From Marinilabiliales bacterium (GTDB taxonomy: Bacteria; Bacteroidota; Bacteroidia; Bacteroidales; PUMT01): 57,345 nt of DNA. The number at the start of each line of letters is the position of its first letter. The first letter of the stretch is position 1. The notes under the pieces are model-generated. The model was not told where the DNA came from. It ran no database searches and saw only the letters and a program-made list of their open reading frames with translations. The position numbers and the translations under genes were made by a program. This document shows, piece after piece, positions 25,651-35,099 of this stretch. The stretch is from assembly GCA_007695015.1 (NCBI GenBank), contig REEN01000063.1, positions 101,302 to 158,646 of the forward strand, written 5' to 3'.

Positions 25651-27861
25651 TTATCTATTACTGAAAACCATCTCTCCTTCCGTCGATAGAATAAGATATT
25701 GCAGATTTCCACTTCTATGCGGAGGTTCGCCCGGATATCCCATAAGGTTGATGATATTGCTTGAAATGGCGAATACACGGTCAACATAAAAACTGCTACT
25801 GGCAATAACAGGAGTAGTTTGCAGGAGTCTCCCGTCAAATGATACGTCGGCGATCATCAGGCCCCAGTCGGTTCCATTGTTGCCGGTTGTCAGTAATTCA
25901 TTAAGATAGACAACATATTTGTCTTCTGCCCTGACCATCCCGGCAAAATTGCCTTTAACATTCAACTTTGTTTCCCATGAAACTTTACCTGTTGAATCTG
26001 CCTGGCAAACCGATATTTCAGAAAAGAAGGTGTCATCATCTTTTGCTTTTTTGCCCATCACTATATGACAGAGCTGGTTTATCTCATCATAGGCAAGGTA
26101 TAGAGGGTAGCCGTTATTTTCAATTTTCTCCTGATAGATAATATTGCCGTTATTGTCGATGTGGACCAGTGTGTTAATGTAACTAACAGTACCCGGCGCA
26201 ATGAAGTCACTATCATTCCCGGTTTTTGCTGAAGAAAGAATGATTACCCCGTTTTCGTATGCAAACACCTTTTTTGCCGTGTTGTCAAGGATAGTTACAT
26301 TCCTGTTTGTAGTTCCGACTTCTTTTATCCATTCAATTTTCTGTTCTTCTGATATTTTTGCAACAAACGGAACGTTTGTCCCGGACTTTCTTGCATAACC
26401 CGCTGCAAATGCCGGAATTCCATGCAAATAGGCAACATCTTCGGTAAAGTAGACGGAATTTTCGTCGGGCAGTCCGGCAGGAAACGGACTGAGCGGTATC
26501 AGCACTCCGTCACGTCCTTCTGCAGGGGGAAAAGATCTTCTCGCCATTTCTTCATTTCTGAAATAGGCATTAAGATTTCCCAGGCCATTATTAAACCAGG
26601 ATTTAAGGAAAAGTTGCTGATTGTTGTAATGCTCCCGCAGTCCGCTCACACCATTGTAATAATCGTCAAAGAAATCCCTGAAACGCCCGGCTCTCTCAGG
26701 TGTTATTGCACTATTGAACTGGTCAAGTTCTTCAAGGGTTTCATTCAACTGCAAGGCAAGCCTGTAGTAATACCGAAGTTTGCGGGCCATTAACAGCATG
26801 CTGCTGTCATTTGGGTTATTGATAGTGTTCCTGGAAAGTTGCAAAAATGATTGTCGTTTGTCATTGTAATTAAAAAGTTCTCTTATCAGTGAGTTATTGT
26901 CAAATCGCCCGAGCCTGAACAGGAATAATTCATCGAACGAATCAAGGGCGGTTTCCTGGTCAATATGGGGTGCCTGGGTGAGGTAACTGTAATTGTAGAT
27001 GAACTTTTTTTCTATCTCTTCAATCTCCTGCCTCAGCGCAAGAATATCGTTCTGATATATATTCCTGAATTCTTTGACCCATGCACCATAATCCCATATG
27101 TTAAATTCATCCATAAGGAAGTCACTGTTGGTGATCCCGTCAAGCCTGAAGGTATTTATTGGTCTTGTTCTGTACTCCTGGTTATAGTCCGTTAAGGGGA
27201 ACTCATCAATCAGCGCTTTGTACCTGTCAAACGCCTTTATTGTATTTGCATACTCCTGTTCAAGTTCATCGAGATGTGAAAGAAGAAACATGTCAGTTCT
27301 CAGCAGGGCCTCATTATAACTGTCATAACTGTTATTGATTTCGTTAAAGAGCCTTACACAGTTATTATAGTGGTTTTTTGAGCTTTCCAGCGCCTCAAAG
27401 ATCGTGGTTAGTTTTTCTTTAAAGAATTTATTGTGTTCAAGTCGGTGTGCAACATATTCAAGTACATCCTCATTGGTAAGCCTTGAATCTGATGCAGTAA
27501 CCGGGATGTTTGAATATAGCTCCCTGTTTCGTCTAACCTCATTGCTTTCGAGGAAGACAGGGAAGAGTCCGTAATATACAATCGCATTGTTTATATAATG
27601 CTGAACAAGCCTGTATTGTCTTAATGGGTCAAGCTCCTCAATGATTTTTTCACAAAGATGTCCCAGCTGAATATAGGTGTTGGCAAAAGCCGGATTTTGA
27701 TGCTGGTATTCAAATAGCCTGTAATAGGCCTGCTCATTGGTAAGGTTGTCCAGGTTGCTTATAATATCTTCAAAAGATTGCTGCTGCCCGCTTGTTATAA
27801 AAAGCAGTCCTGTTAAAAGTATCAGCAAACATGAAACGCATATTCTTCTAATCATGTTCAT
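25651..27861 (-). CDS. Secreted helical protein with C-terminal propeller-like region, third gene of the caspase operon
   Basis: Protein of 736 residues that I do not recognise. A signal peptide (IRRICVSCLLILLTGLLFITSGQQ) suggests export. Residues ~25-460 are predominantly helical with many Tyr/Asn/Glu and long amphipathic stretches (ALLRTDMFLLSHLDELEQEY, LRYYYRLALQLNETLEEL) that look TPR- or tether-like. Residues ~470-736 are beta-rich with a repeating pattern such as HIDNNGNIIYQEKIENNG and LILSTEGEMVFSNR, suggesting a beta-propeller. No catalytic motif was seen. ATG 27861 (MNMIRR) overlaps the stop codon of the WD40-OmpA gene (27848-27850), a sign of translational coupling; the upstream TTG/ATG extensions are less likely. 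The role is inferred only from the operon. Confidence 0.7.
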   Translation of the reverse strand: MNMIRRICVSCLLILLTGLLFITSGQQQSFEDIISNLDNLTNEQAYYRLFEYQHQNPAFANTYIQLGHLCEKIIEELDPLRQYRLVQHYINNAIVYYGLFPVFLESNEVRRNRELYSNIPVTASDSRLTNEDVLEYVAHRLEHNKFFKEKLTTIFEALESSKNHYNNCVRLFNEINNSYDSYNEALLRTDMFLLSHLDELEQEYANTIKAFDRYKALIDEFPLTDYNQEYRTRPINTFRLDGITNSDFLMDEFNIWDYGAWVKEFRNIYQNDILALRQEIEEIEKKFIYNYSYLTQAPHIDQETALDSFDELFLFRLGRFDNNSLIRELFNYNDKRQSFLQLSRNTINNPNDSSMLLMARKLRYYYRLALQLNETLEELDQFNSAITPERAGRFRDFFDDYYNGVSGLREHYNNQQLFLKSWFNNGLGNLNAYFRNEEMARRSFPPAEGRDGVLIPLSPFPAGLPDENSVYFTEDVAYLHGIPAFAAGYARKSGTNVPFVAKISEEQKIEWIKEVGTTNRNVTILDNTAKKVFAYENGVIILSSAKTGNDSDFIAPGTVSYINTLVHIDNNGNIIYQEKIENNGYPLYLAYDEINQLCHIVMGKKAKDDDTFFSEISVCQADSTGKVSWETKLNVKGNFAGMVRAEDKYVVYLNELLTTGNNGTDWGLMIADVSFDGRLLQTTPVIASSSFYVDRVFAISSNIINLMGYPGEPPHRSGNLQYLILSTEGEMVFSNR

Positions 27862-29698
27862 CGGTAATATCTTGGTTATTGTCACTGGCAATTTCAATTA
27901 TTTTGAACTCTACCCGTCTGTTCATGGCCCTGTTATCTTCCGATGTGTTGGGCATCAAGGGTCTGTTGGAGCCGTATCCCCTTGATACAAGCCTGTTTTC
28001 AGCGATATCGTTATCCAGCAGATAGTTTACGACTGACCGGGATCTTCTGCCTGAAAGAAGCATATTGTAGGCATCAGTGCCAATGTCGCAGGTATGGGCG
28101 GATATTTCAATCGTTATCCGCGGATTGTCAAGGAGCAGTCCGACAACCCGGTCAAGCTCAATGAATGATTCACTAGTCAGATCGGCCGAATTCGTGGCGA
28201 ATGTAATATTGTTCAATACGATTGCCACCTCTTCACGCAGGGGGGCCAGTTCAACCCCGATATCGGCCCCCTCAACATCAGGTATGCTGATTACCTCATT
28301 GTGGAACAGGTAACCCTCGGCCCCGCTTATGGAAATTTCATATTGATCGCTTTCCCTCAGCCATACAGAAACCGTCCTTGACCGATATCTGCTCAATAGC
28401 TCTTCCAGCATATCTGCCCTGTACTCTATATTCAGAATATCTGAGCTGATCATACCTTCACTGTAGAACAGGTCGATCCTGACCTGATTATTACCCTCAT
28501 TGAGAAACACCACACTTTCATTTACAATTGGTTTATCAGGGGTCAGATCAAGGTTTGCTTTTGTAATATGAGTTTCATTGTTAACGTAGAGGTTCATTCT
28601 CTCAACCGGATATCCTGACGAGATACTGTATATGACAGGGTATCCCGTGCTGATACTTTCAAGATTGTTTTCGGTAATCCATCTTATCTCAGGTTTGTGC
28701 AGCGGCCCGGATGGGCTGTCAGCTATTTTTGAGGGGGCCGGACCAATGCCGAGTCCGGAAATGTCCCATATTTTCAGGGTATCACAAAACCGGGATGCAG
28801 CAAAAAGCTCTTTTCCGTCCGGTCTTATGTTGACAGATGTTACCGGTTGAGCCTGCAGGCCTGAGTGGAAGGCAATACCGCCTGAATTGATATCTGAGAC
28901 AACCAGGTATCTGTCTTCTCCTCCACTGATGATATACCTGCCGTCGGGACTGAAACAGAGATCGCCGACATTACCGGTGTGTACAAGTATGGCGTTTTCA
29001 AGGGTGAGATTGTAGGTATTCCATATGCTTATCCGGCTATTGTTGCCTGAACTTGCAATAAAATTGCCACTGGGACTGAATCGCAGTGTATTTATTGGAC
29101 CATTCTTTTTAATATCAGAGCTTATCAGGCTGCCTGTCGCAAGGTCCCAAACAAATATTTCTCCCATGCTGGTTCCTGCAGCCACCTTCTGTCCGCCCGG
29201 ATGAAAATCCACTTTCGTTATTTTGCCATCAGGTTCGTCAAAAACATGGATATTATTTCCTGTTGCGAAATCCCATATCCTTACTGTTCTATCACCGCTG
29301 CCCGATGCAATAAACCTGTCATCGAAGCTTACAGCAACAGAGGTGACCGCGTCAGTATGACCGGGCAGGCTCCTTAAGATCTCACCTGGAACTGCATCCC
29401 AGACAGAAATCATGTTGTTCATGCTTCCTGCAACCAGGTATTGGCCTGTGGATGAGAAACTGACCGACAGTGGCTGGTGAGGCAGGCCTGTTATTTCGTT
29501 CAGAATATGCCCTGTTCCGGCCTCTTTGATGATAACTCTCATATCTGCACCGGCAGTGGCCAGGTATTTGCCATTGGGGCTGTAGTGTGAGGAGACCACA
29601 TAGTGGTTGTGTTCAACCACAATTTGTTCAGTGACCTTCTGCCCGGAAAGGGGGCTATTGCAGGCCAGTATAAGCAATATGCCAAATAAGCGCCTCAT
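27848..29698 (-). CDS. Secreted WD40 propeller fused to OmpA peptidoglycan-binding domain, second gene of the caspase operon
   Basis: Protein of 616 residues. A signal peptide (MRRLFGILLILACNSPLSGQ, possibly a lipobox at Cys 13) is followed by a seven-unit WD40 propeller (~30-315) with clear GH/WD units: PGHTDAVTSVAVSFDDRFIA, SGSGDRTVRIWDFATG, SPSGNFIASSG and SPDGRYIISGGEDRYLVVSD. A beta-rich linker (~330-490) leads to an OmpA domain (~505-606): ITFATNSADLTSES, ITIEISAHTCDIG, YNMLLSGRRSRSVVNYLL, RLVSRGYGSNRP and DNRAMNRRVEFKI. It would anchor a protein-binding propeller to the cell wall. It starts 33 bp after the caspase gene and overlaps the third gene. WD40 with OmpA recalls the T9SS subunit PorE, though PorE has a PD40 propeller and a TPR region. 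Confidence 0.85.
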   Translation of the reverse strand: MRRLFGILLILACNSPLSGQKVTEQIVVEHNHYVVSSHYSPNGKYLATAGADMRVIIKEAGTGHILNEITGLPHQPLSVSFSSTGQYLVAGSMNNMISVWDAVPGEILRSLPGHTDAVTSVAVSFDDRFIASGSGDRTVRIWDFATGNNIHVFDEPDGKITKVDFHPGGQKVAAGTSMGEIFVWDLATGSLISSDIKKNGPINTLRFSPSGNFIASSGNNSRISIWNTYNLTLENAILVHTGNVGDLCFSPDGRYIISGGEDRYLVVSDINSGGIAFHSGLQAQPVTSVNIRPDGKELFAASRFCDTLKIWDISGLGIGPAPSKIADSPSGPLHKPEIRWITENNLESISTGYPVIYSISSGYPVERMNLYVNNETHITKANLDLTPDKPIVNESVVFLNEGNNQVRIDLFYSEGMISSDILNIEYRADMLEELLSRYRSRTVSVWLRESDQYEISISGAEGYLFHNEVISIPDVEGADIGVELAPLREEVAIVLNNITFATNSADLTSESFIELDRVVGLLLDNPRITIEISAHTCDIGTDAYNMLLSGRRSRSVVNYLLDNDIAENRLVSRGYGSNRPLMPNTSEDNRAMNRRVEFKIIEIASDNNQDITDEHD

Positions 29699-29731
29699 TA
29701 TATTTTCTTTATGTTGTTAACACCTGTTTAA

Positions 29732-32122
29732 TTAATTAAATATCCACTCATGCCACGCCTCTTCTATCGTGGGACTGACATTTGTCTGCGGTGTTTGTTC
29801 GGCATTGTTAACCATGATAGATCTTATGGCAACCGTTTGTCTCAAATAATCCGAAAACTCCCTGTAGGTTATATTACCCTTGGTCTCCTTAATTTTATTC
29901 AGAGCGAAGTAGGTAAAAATTCCGTGTTGCTTTTCCCTGAATGGATGAGCTATCTGGGCTTCACTGCTGGCAGAGAAAACCACCAGGTTCCCGCTCAGCA
30001 TGTCTTCTCTTGGGCGCACTCTTACCGCCCTTGCCGAAACAAGTCCCACATTCCGTGCACCTCCGCTGAAGCATGCATCAAGAAAAACCGTTACCCTGTT
30101 TGCCGGATATTTGGTGAGCTGGCCATAAAGGTCACTCAGTTTAACTGCAAAATCCAGGTTTGAGCCTGTAACATCTACAGGAATGATATAGGGATCCCTG
30201 GTATTATGATCGGGTAGGCCATGTCCTGCATAATAGAAAAAGACCTCCGCATTGCCGTCGAGAGCGTTTATTATGCCTGCCAGTTTTCTTATCTCAAGTT
30301 GCATCTCTATGCTTCGTGCGTTGGTAAGGAAAAGGATGTTCTCTTCGGGCACACCAAATACATTAATGGCATATTTCCTGAACAGCTCGGCGTCCCTTAT
30401 TGCGTAATCGACATTTGCCTCCCTCTGCAGTCCTACCTGGTAGGAGCTGTAATCTTCGTTCCCTATTATTAGAGCAAACCGGAGAGGATTAGAAGGGTTA
30501 CGGAATGGGATGAAGCTGATGTCATCCTGTCGCGGACTTGCCTGTGCTACCGCTCCGGCTGCATCATCAGGCACCGGCTGTGAGAATGTGTTGACCGATA
30601 TTACCTCTTCCCTGTTCAGGTTCTTAAAGGTAACCTGTGCATTTACCGGCAGACTTGTTTCATTATCGGTTATTGCAACCTCGAACATTCTCTTTCTTGG
30701 TTCCAGGGCGATATCTCTTTCGAACCTGGAGAAAATTATATCTCCGAAAAGGTCAAAATCAAAACTGTCACTTTCAAATCCGCCGGTCGCTGCGTTAATC
30801 CGGTAATTGTTACCTACAGGTAAGCGGAGGGTGAATGACCCCGGCTCATGGGCGATCGCCTCAATCATTTTGTTCTCGTTAAGATTCAACGCATGAACAT
30901 CTGCATCAAGAGGCCTGAATATTTCACTGTCGTAAACAGAAATATCCAGCTCAACCTCGTTAAACAACTCAATGAGTGGTGGTCCGGTAATCTTTTCCTC
31001 CTGTCTGTAGTCAATCTGGAAGCTGGCGAATGAAAACCCCGGGTTCCTTATGTCAATTATATAATTTGCCTCATCGAGCAGTTTGAGATGATACATCCCT
31101 GTCTGACTGCTACTGAAAAATTCACCCAGCCGGTTCAGTGTTATAGGGTCATATACCACAAGCGGTGTGTTTAATGGCTGTTTGCTTTCAAGGTGCTCTA
31201 TCCTGCCGGTTGCCGCTATTGTTTTAAGGGGGCTGAACTGTTCAGGCAGCCCTGACCTGTATATAGTGCCTGTAATATCCCTTCTTGTTTCGGTTCGGAT
31301 CAGGAAATAGATGTTGTTGCCGGCAATCCTGGGATAAATATTGGTTGCTTCAGATCCTATATTTTCGATCAGCATTGGTATCGTCCATGCACCCAGGATC
31401 TGTCTGACATAATATATGTTATACCCGTCTCTGTGATTATCCTGGTCGACAGAGGAGAAATATATGGATCTTGTATCAGGGGCAATGTATAAACCATATT
31501 GGCAGTCCTGGTTGATGATGTCATGCAGAGGTTCCGGCTCACCCCATTCTCCCAATTCATTTTTTGTCAGAGAATAGAAGATCTCACAATCCGGGGTCCT
31601 TGGTGGTTTTCGTATATCAGCATCAGGATTGCTGCGTGAGAAATAGAAGGTCAGCATTCCCGGTGGCATGGCAGGATGTAATTCATCTAGCGGACTGTTA
31701 ACCCGGGTACACATCGGAACAGGTTCGCTCCAGCTATTGTTTTCCCGAACCGAATAATAGATATCATAACCCCCTTCACCACCGGGGAAATTCGCATGGT
31801 AGTATAAAATGCTTTCGTCAAAATAGAGGAATGGTCCTCCGATATCGGAGTTACCGTCGCCAAAACTGTTTATTGCATTGAGGGGGGTGGGATAACTCCA
31901 TGCACTTCCGTCAAAACGGCTTTCAAACAGTTGCCCTCTGTTGTTCAGCCTCATTGCGACCACCATATAATCTTCGGTGGAACTGATATCGAAACCTGTC
32001 ACATTATTCCATTCTGAAACCCTTACCGGTTTTTCGGCCTGGCCTGAAGCAACGGCAAGGTTCAGTGCCAGGACAGATATCAGTATTGTTTTGAGTGAAT
32101 TCAAAATAGGGCTCATCTGCAT
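29732..32122 (-). CDS. Secreted PD40/CRD protein with C-terminal caspase domain, first gene of the caspase operon
   Basis: Protein of 796 residues (start ATG 32122 or 32116). Signal peptide: LKTILISVLALNLAVASGQA. Residues ~35-300 are PD40-type propeller units (DIGGPFLYFDESILYYH, LHPAMPPGMLTFYFSRSN, LYIAPDTRSIYFSSVDQDN). Residues ~305-520 hold about three carboxypeptidase-regulatory-like units (GRIEHLESKQPLNTPLVVYD, FEVAITDNETSLPVNAQVTF). Residues ~545-796 are a C14 caspase domain: FALIIGNEDYSSY, FFYYAGHGLPD with catalytic His (~633) and VTVFLDACFSGG with catalytic Cys (~683), then SGNLVVFSASSEAQIA and GIFTYFALNKI. Both dyad residues are kept, so it is probably an active protease outside the cytoplasm. 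It leads the operon and is preceded by its own promoter (32164-32197). The substrate and trigger are unknown. Confidence 0.88.
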   Translation of the reverse strand: MQMSPILNSLKTILISVLALNLAVASGQAEKPVRVSEWNNVTGFDISSTEDYMVVAMRLNNRGQLFESRFDGSAWSYPTPLNAINSFGDGNSDIGGPFLYFDESILYYHANFPGGEGGYDIYYSVRENNSWSEPVPMCTRVNSPLDELHPAMPPGMLTFYFSRSNPDADIRKPPRTPDCEIFYSLTKNELGEWGEPEPLHDIINQDCQYGLYIAPDTRSIYFSSVDQDNHRDGYNIYYVRQILGAWTIPMLIENIGSEATNIYPRIAGNNIYFLIRTETRRDITGTIYRSGLPEQFSPLKTIAATGRIEHLESKQPLNTPLVVYDPITLNRLGEFFSSSQTGMYHLKLLDEANYIIDIRNPGFSFASFQIDYRQEEKITGPPLIELFNEVELDISVYDSEIFRPLDADVHALNLNENKMIEAIAHEPGSFTLRLPVGNNYRINAATGGFESDSFDFDLFGDIIFSRFERDIALEPRKRMFEVAITDNETSLPVNAQVTFKNLNREEVISVNTFSQPVPDDAAGAVAQASPRQDDISFIPFRNPSNPLRFALIIGNEDYSSYQVGLQREANVDYAIRDAELFRKYAINVFGVPEENILFLTNARSIEMQLEIRKLAGIINALDGNAEVFFYYAGHGLPDHNTRDPYIIPVDVTGSNLDFAVKLSDLYGQLTKYPANRVTVFLDACFSGGARNVGLVSARAVRVRPREDMLSGNLVVFSASSEAQIAHPFREKQHGIFTYFALNKIKETKGNITYREFSDYLRQTVAIRSIMVNNAEQTPQTNVSPTIEEAWHEWIFN

Positions 32123-32163
32123 AATAAAAGGTTGGCAAATAGTTGATCAGCAATAAAACAAAA

Positions 32164-32195
32164 TCAAATTAGAGAAAACCATTCAATTTTGCAAA
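32164..32195 (-). promoter_or_regulatory. Candidate promoter of the caspase operon
   Basis: On the minus strand TTTG (32192-32195, within TTTTTG) is followed after 20 bp by TAATTTGA (32164-32171), a one-base-short variant of TAnnTTTG, 41 bp upstream of the start codon. Confidence 0.4.
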
Positions 32196-32267
32196 AACGA
32201 ACAGAAAAAACATCAAAAAACTTTACACAAGAAACCTTATCCATGGGACAAAACCTAATTATTAGGC

Positions 32268-32296
32268 TTGTCTTGTGGCAGGATTATGTAAATTTG
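32268..32296 (+). promoter_or_regulatory. Promoter of prfB
   Basis: TTG (32268-32270), 18 bp, then TAAATTTG (32289-32296), an exact -7 match, 17 bp upstream of the prfB ATG. Confidence 0.6.
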
Positions 32297-32313
32297 CATT
32301 AAAACCATTCGAT

Positions 32314-33403
32314 ATGATTACGGCAGATAACCTTAAAGATCTTGTAAGGCGGAGTGATGCGCTGAGGAGGCATCTTTGACATAGACAAAAAGATATTACA
32401 GATTGAAGAACAGGAAGAGAAGACGCAGGATCCCGATTTCTGGAATGACCCGAAAGAGGCTGAGAAGCAACTGAAGGCTATATCTTCTTTGAAGAGCTGG
32501 ACCGGTGGTTATGAAAAGGTTCGGAATGCAGTCGAAGAGCTGGAGATCCTGTACGATTACTACCACGAAGACGAGGCTGATGAGAATGAGGTAGATCAGC
32601 AATACAAAAAGGCACAGAAGCTTATTGAAGACCTGGAGTTCAGGAATATGCTAAGCCTGGAAGAGGATGTGCTCGGCGCCATACTTAAGATAAATGCCGG
32701 TGCCGGCGGTACCGAAAGCCTTGACTGGGCAGAGATGCTGATGCGTATGTACCTGAGGTGGGGAGAGAAGAACGGGTACCAGGTGAGGCAGCTTGATTTC
32801 CAGGACGGGGAGGAGGCGGGTATCAAGACCGTCACTTTTGAGTTTACCGGCGATTTTGCATACGGCTACCTGAAGAGCGAATCGGGTGTTCACCGGCTGG
32901 TGAGGCTGTCGCCTTTCGATGCCAACCACAAAAGGCATACATCATTCGCTTCGGTCTTTGTATCGCCTCTCGTTGATGAAAGCATAGACATAGTTGTTAA
33001 CCCGTCGGATATTACCTGGGAAACCTACCGGGCGAGCGGTGCAGGCGGCCAGAATGTGAACAAGGTCGAGACCGCGGTAAGGCTCAGGCACCTTCCATCA
33101 GGGCTCGTGGTTGAGAACCAGGAGGACCGCTCACAGTTGAAGAACAAGGAGAATGCGATGAAGATACTCAGGTCGCAGCTTTATGAGATGGAACTCGAGA
33201 AGCGCCGGCAGGCGCAGGCCGAGATAGAGAGCGGCAAGAAGAAGATAGAGTGGGGCTCGCAGATCAGGAACTATGTGCTTCACCCGTACAAGCTCGTGAA
33301 AGATGTAAGGACCGGTTACGAGACATCGAACGTTCAGGATGTGCTTGACGGTGAGCTGGATGACTTCATCAAGGCTTATTTGATGGAGTTCGGGTCGCAG
33401 TAA
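32314..33403 (+). CDS. prfB: Peptide chain release factor 2, with programmed +1 frameshift
   Basis: RF2 terminates translation at UGA and UAA. The gene is split: codons 1-21 (ATG 32314 to CTT 32374) end at an in-frame TGA (32377-32379). A +1 shift there joins GAC (32378) and continues to the stop at 33403, giving ~362 residues, normal for RF2. The downstream part has the stop-codon-reading SPF tripeptide (LVRLSPFDANHKRH) and the catalytic GGQ loop (SGAGGQNVNKVETA). The N-terminal helix pair continues smoothly across the shift (DALRRHL then DIDKKILQIEEQEE). The shift makes synthesis self-limiting: when RF2 is scarce the ribosome pauses at UGA and slips. The GGQ glutamine is the target of PrmC, encoded at 24185. 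Confidence 0.97.
32365..32380 (+). promoter_or_regulatory. RF2 programmed frameshift site
   Basis: AGGAGG (32365-32370), a Shine-Dalgarno-like stimulator, then CAT, then the slippery CTT-TGA-C (32374-32380). Spacing and sequence match the classic prfB element of E. coli (AGGGGG-TAT-CTT-TGA-C). Confidence 0.95.
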
Positions 33404-33444
33404 AGAGTGAAATACGTGATATCAAAACCTAAATTCCTCTTACC

Positions 33445-35064
33445 ATGTCCTCACCAGTTTTCAGATTTCAGCAACAGTTCCCCCTGGGGGAAGAGAAAAC
33501 CGATTATTACCTGCTAACTGCAAATCATGTGTCCACCGCGCTCTTTGAAGGCAAAGAGATGCTGGTAGTCGCCGGGGAAGGCCTTGCAGAGCTGGCCCGG
33601 GCAGCCATGCATGACTGCTCTTTTATGCTGCGTACCACACATATCAGTCAGGTGGCAGCAATTCTGGATGATCCTGAAGCAAGTGAAAATGATAAGTATG
33701 TGGCGTTGACGATGCTCAGGAATGCGGAAATTTCTGCCAAAGGGGTGCTCCCTTTCTGCCAGGATACCGGCACGGCCACCATCATTGCAAAAAAGGGTCA
33801 GCAGGTCTGGACCGGCGGTGGGGATGAAGAGGCCCTGGCCAGGGGTGTTTTCAAGACCTTTACAGAGGAGAATCTCAGGTATTCGCAGACCGTGCCGCTC
33901 GACATGTACACCGAGAAGAACTCGGGCACCAACCTGCCGGCGCAGACCGACATCTATGCTGTTGACGGCAGCGAGTACAACTTCCTTTTCCTGGCCAAGG
34001 GAGGCGGATCGGCCAACAAGACCAATCTTTACCAGGAGACCAAGGCTCTGCTTAACGCGGAAAAGCTCGAAAAGTTCCTGGTTGAAAAGATGCGTTCGCT
34101 GGGCACCGCCGCCTGTCCGCCTTACCACATAGCCTTCGTTATAGGCGGCACTTCGGCCGAGGCCTGCCTCAAGACGGTAAAGCTGGCTTCTGCAAAATAC
34201 CTGGATACACTTCCCCGAAAGGGTAATCAGGACGGACAGGCATTCAGGGATGTGGAGCTCGAAGAAAGGGTACTTAAGGCCTCCCGGGAACTCGGGATAG
34301 GAGCCCAGTTCGGGGGTAAATATTTTGCCCTCGACATACGGATCATAAGGCTTCCCAGGCACGGGGCCTCATGTCCGGTAGGCATGGGTGTGTCGTGCGC
34401 GGCCGACCGGAACATCAAGGCGAAGATAAACAGGGAGGGTATCTGGATCGAGAAGCTGGAGAGGGACCCGGGAAGGTTCATACCTGGCCCGTACAGGAAG
34501 GATGAAGTGAACGGCGCGGTCAGGGTCAATCTTGACAGGCCGATGAAAGAGATACTTGCACAGCTTTCTGAACACCCGGTCGGCACCCGCCTGTCGCTTA
34601 ACGGTACCATAATTGTAGGACGCGATATAGCACATGCCAGGCTCAAGGAGAGGATTGACAAGGGAGAGGGCCTGCCTCAGTATATCAAGGACCACCCGAT
34701 ATATTATGCCGGACCGGCAAAGACCCCCGAAGGCATGCCCTCGGGATCGTTCGGACCCACCACCGCAGGGCGCATGGACTCTTATGTTGACCTTTTCCAG
34801 GGCAATGGGGGAAGCATGATAATGATTGCCAAGGGCAACCGGAGCAAGCAGGTTACTGATGCATGCAAAAAGCATGGCGGCTTTTACCTGGGCAGCATAG
34901 GAGGGCCCGCAGCGCTGCTTGCCCAGGAGAACATCAGGAAGGTCGAGCTGCTGGAGTACCCCGAACTGGGAATGGAGGCAATCTACCGAATAGAGGTGGA
35001 AGATTTTCCTGCATTCATACTTGTTGACGACAAGGGCAACGACTTTTACGCGCAAAACTGCTGA
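33445..35064 (+). CDS. Fumarate hydratase, class I (iron-sulfur)
   Basis: Oxygen-sensitive [4Fe-4S] fumarase of 539 residues that interconverts fumarate and malate. It is the single-chain FumA/FumB type: the alpha part carries [32 protein letters not shown] and GGSANKTNL; the beta part carries [21 protein letters not shown] and [22 protein letters not shown]. Candidate cluster cysteines are in [16 protein letters not shown] and [10 protein letters not shown], as in E. coli FumA. It starts 41 bp after prfB and ends 35 bp before a class II fumarase gene, so the two fumarases are probably co-transcribed. Confidence 0.95.
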   Translation: MSSPVFRFQQQFPLGEEKTDYYLLTANHVSTALFEGKEMLVVAGEGLAELARAAMHDCSFMLRTTHISQVAAILDDPEASENDKYVALTMLRNAEISAKGVLPFCQDTGTATIIAKKGQQVWTGGGDEEALARGVFKTFTEENLRYSQTVPLDMYTEKNSGTNLPAQTDIYAVDGSEYNFLFLAKGGGSANKTNLYQETKALLNAEKLEKFLVEKMRSLGTAACPPYHIAFVIGGTSAEACLKTVKLASAKYLDTLPRKGNQDGQAFRDVELEERVLKASRELGIGAQFGGKYFALDIRIIRLPRHGASCPVGMGVSCAADRNIKAKINREGIWIEKLERDPGRFIPGPYRKDEVNGAVRVNLDRPMKEILAQLSEHPVGTRLSLNGTIIVGRDIAHARLKERIDKGEGLPQYIKDHPIYYAGPAKTPEGMPSGSFGPTTAGRMDSYVDLFQGNGGSMIMIAKGNRSKQVTDACKKHGGFYLGSIGGPAALLAQENIRKVELLEYPELGMEAIYRIEVEDFPAFILVDDKGNDFYAQNC

Positions 35065-35099
35065 GCTTTTTTGTTAACTCTGCAAACAAATAGTTGATT

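Noticed and set aside
25651-32122. Mobile or defence island
   Set aside because: No transposase, integrase, tRNA-edge repeats or base-composition break was seen; flanks (recX, prfB) are core genes and all products have export signals.
29732-32122. TolB/Pal system homologue
   Set aside because: The propeller and OmpA modules fit superficially, but the caspase domain, CRD units and lack of tolQRA nearby argue against it.
32314-32379. prfB disrupted by a nonsense mutation
   Set aside because: The TGA sits in a perfect frameshift cassette and the downstream frame continues the RF2 helix.
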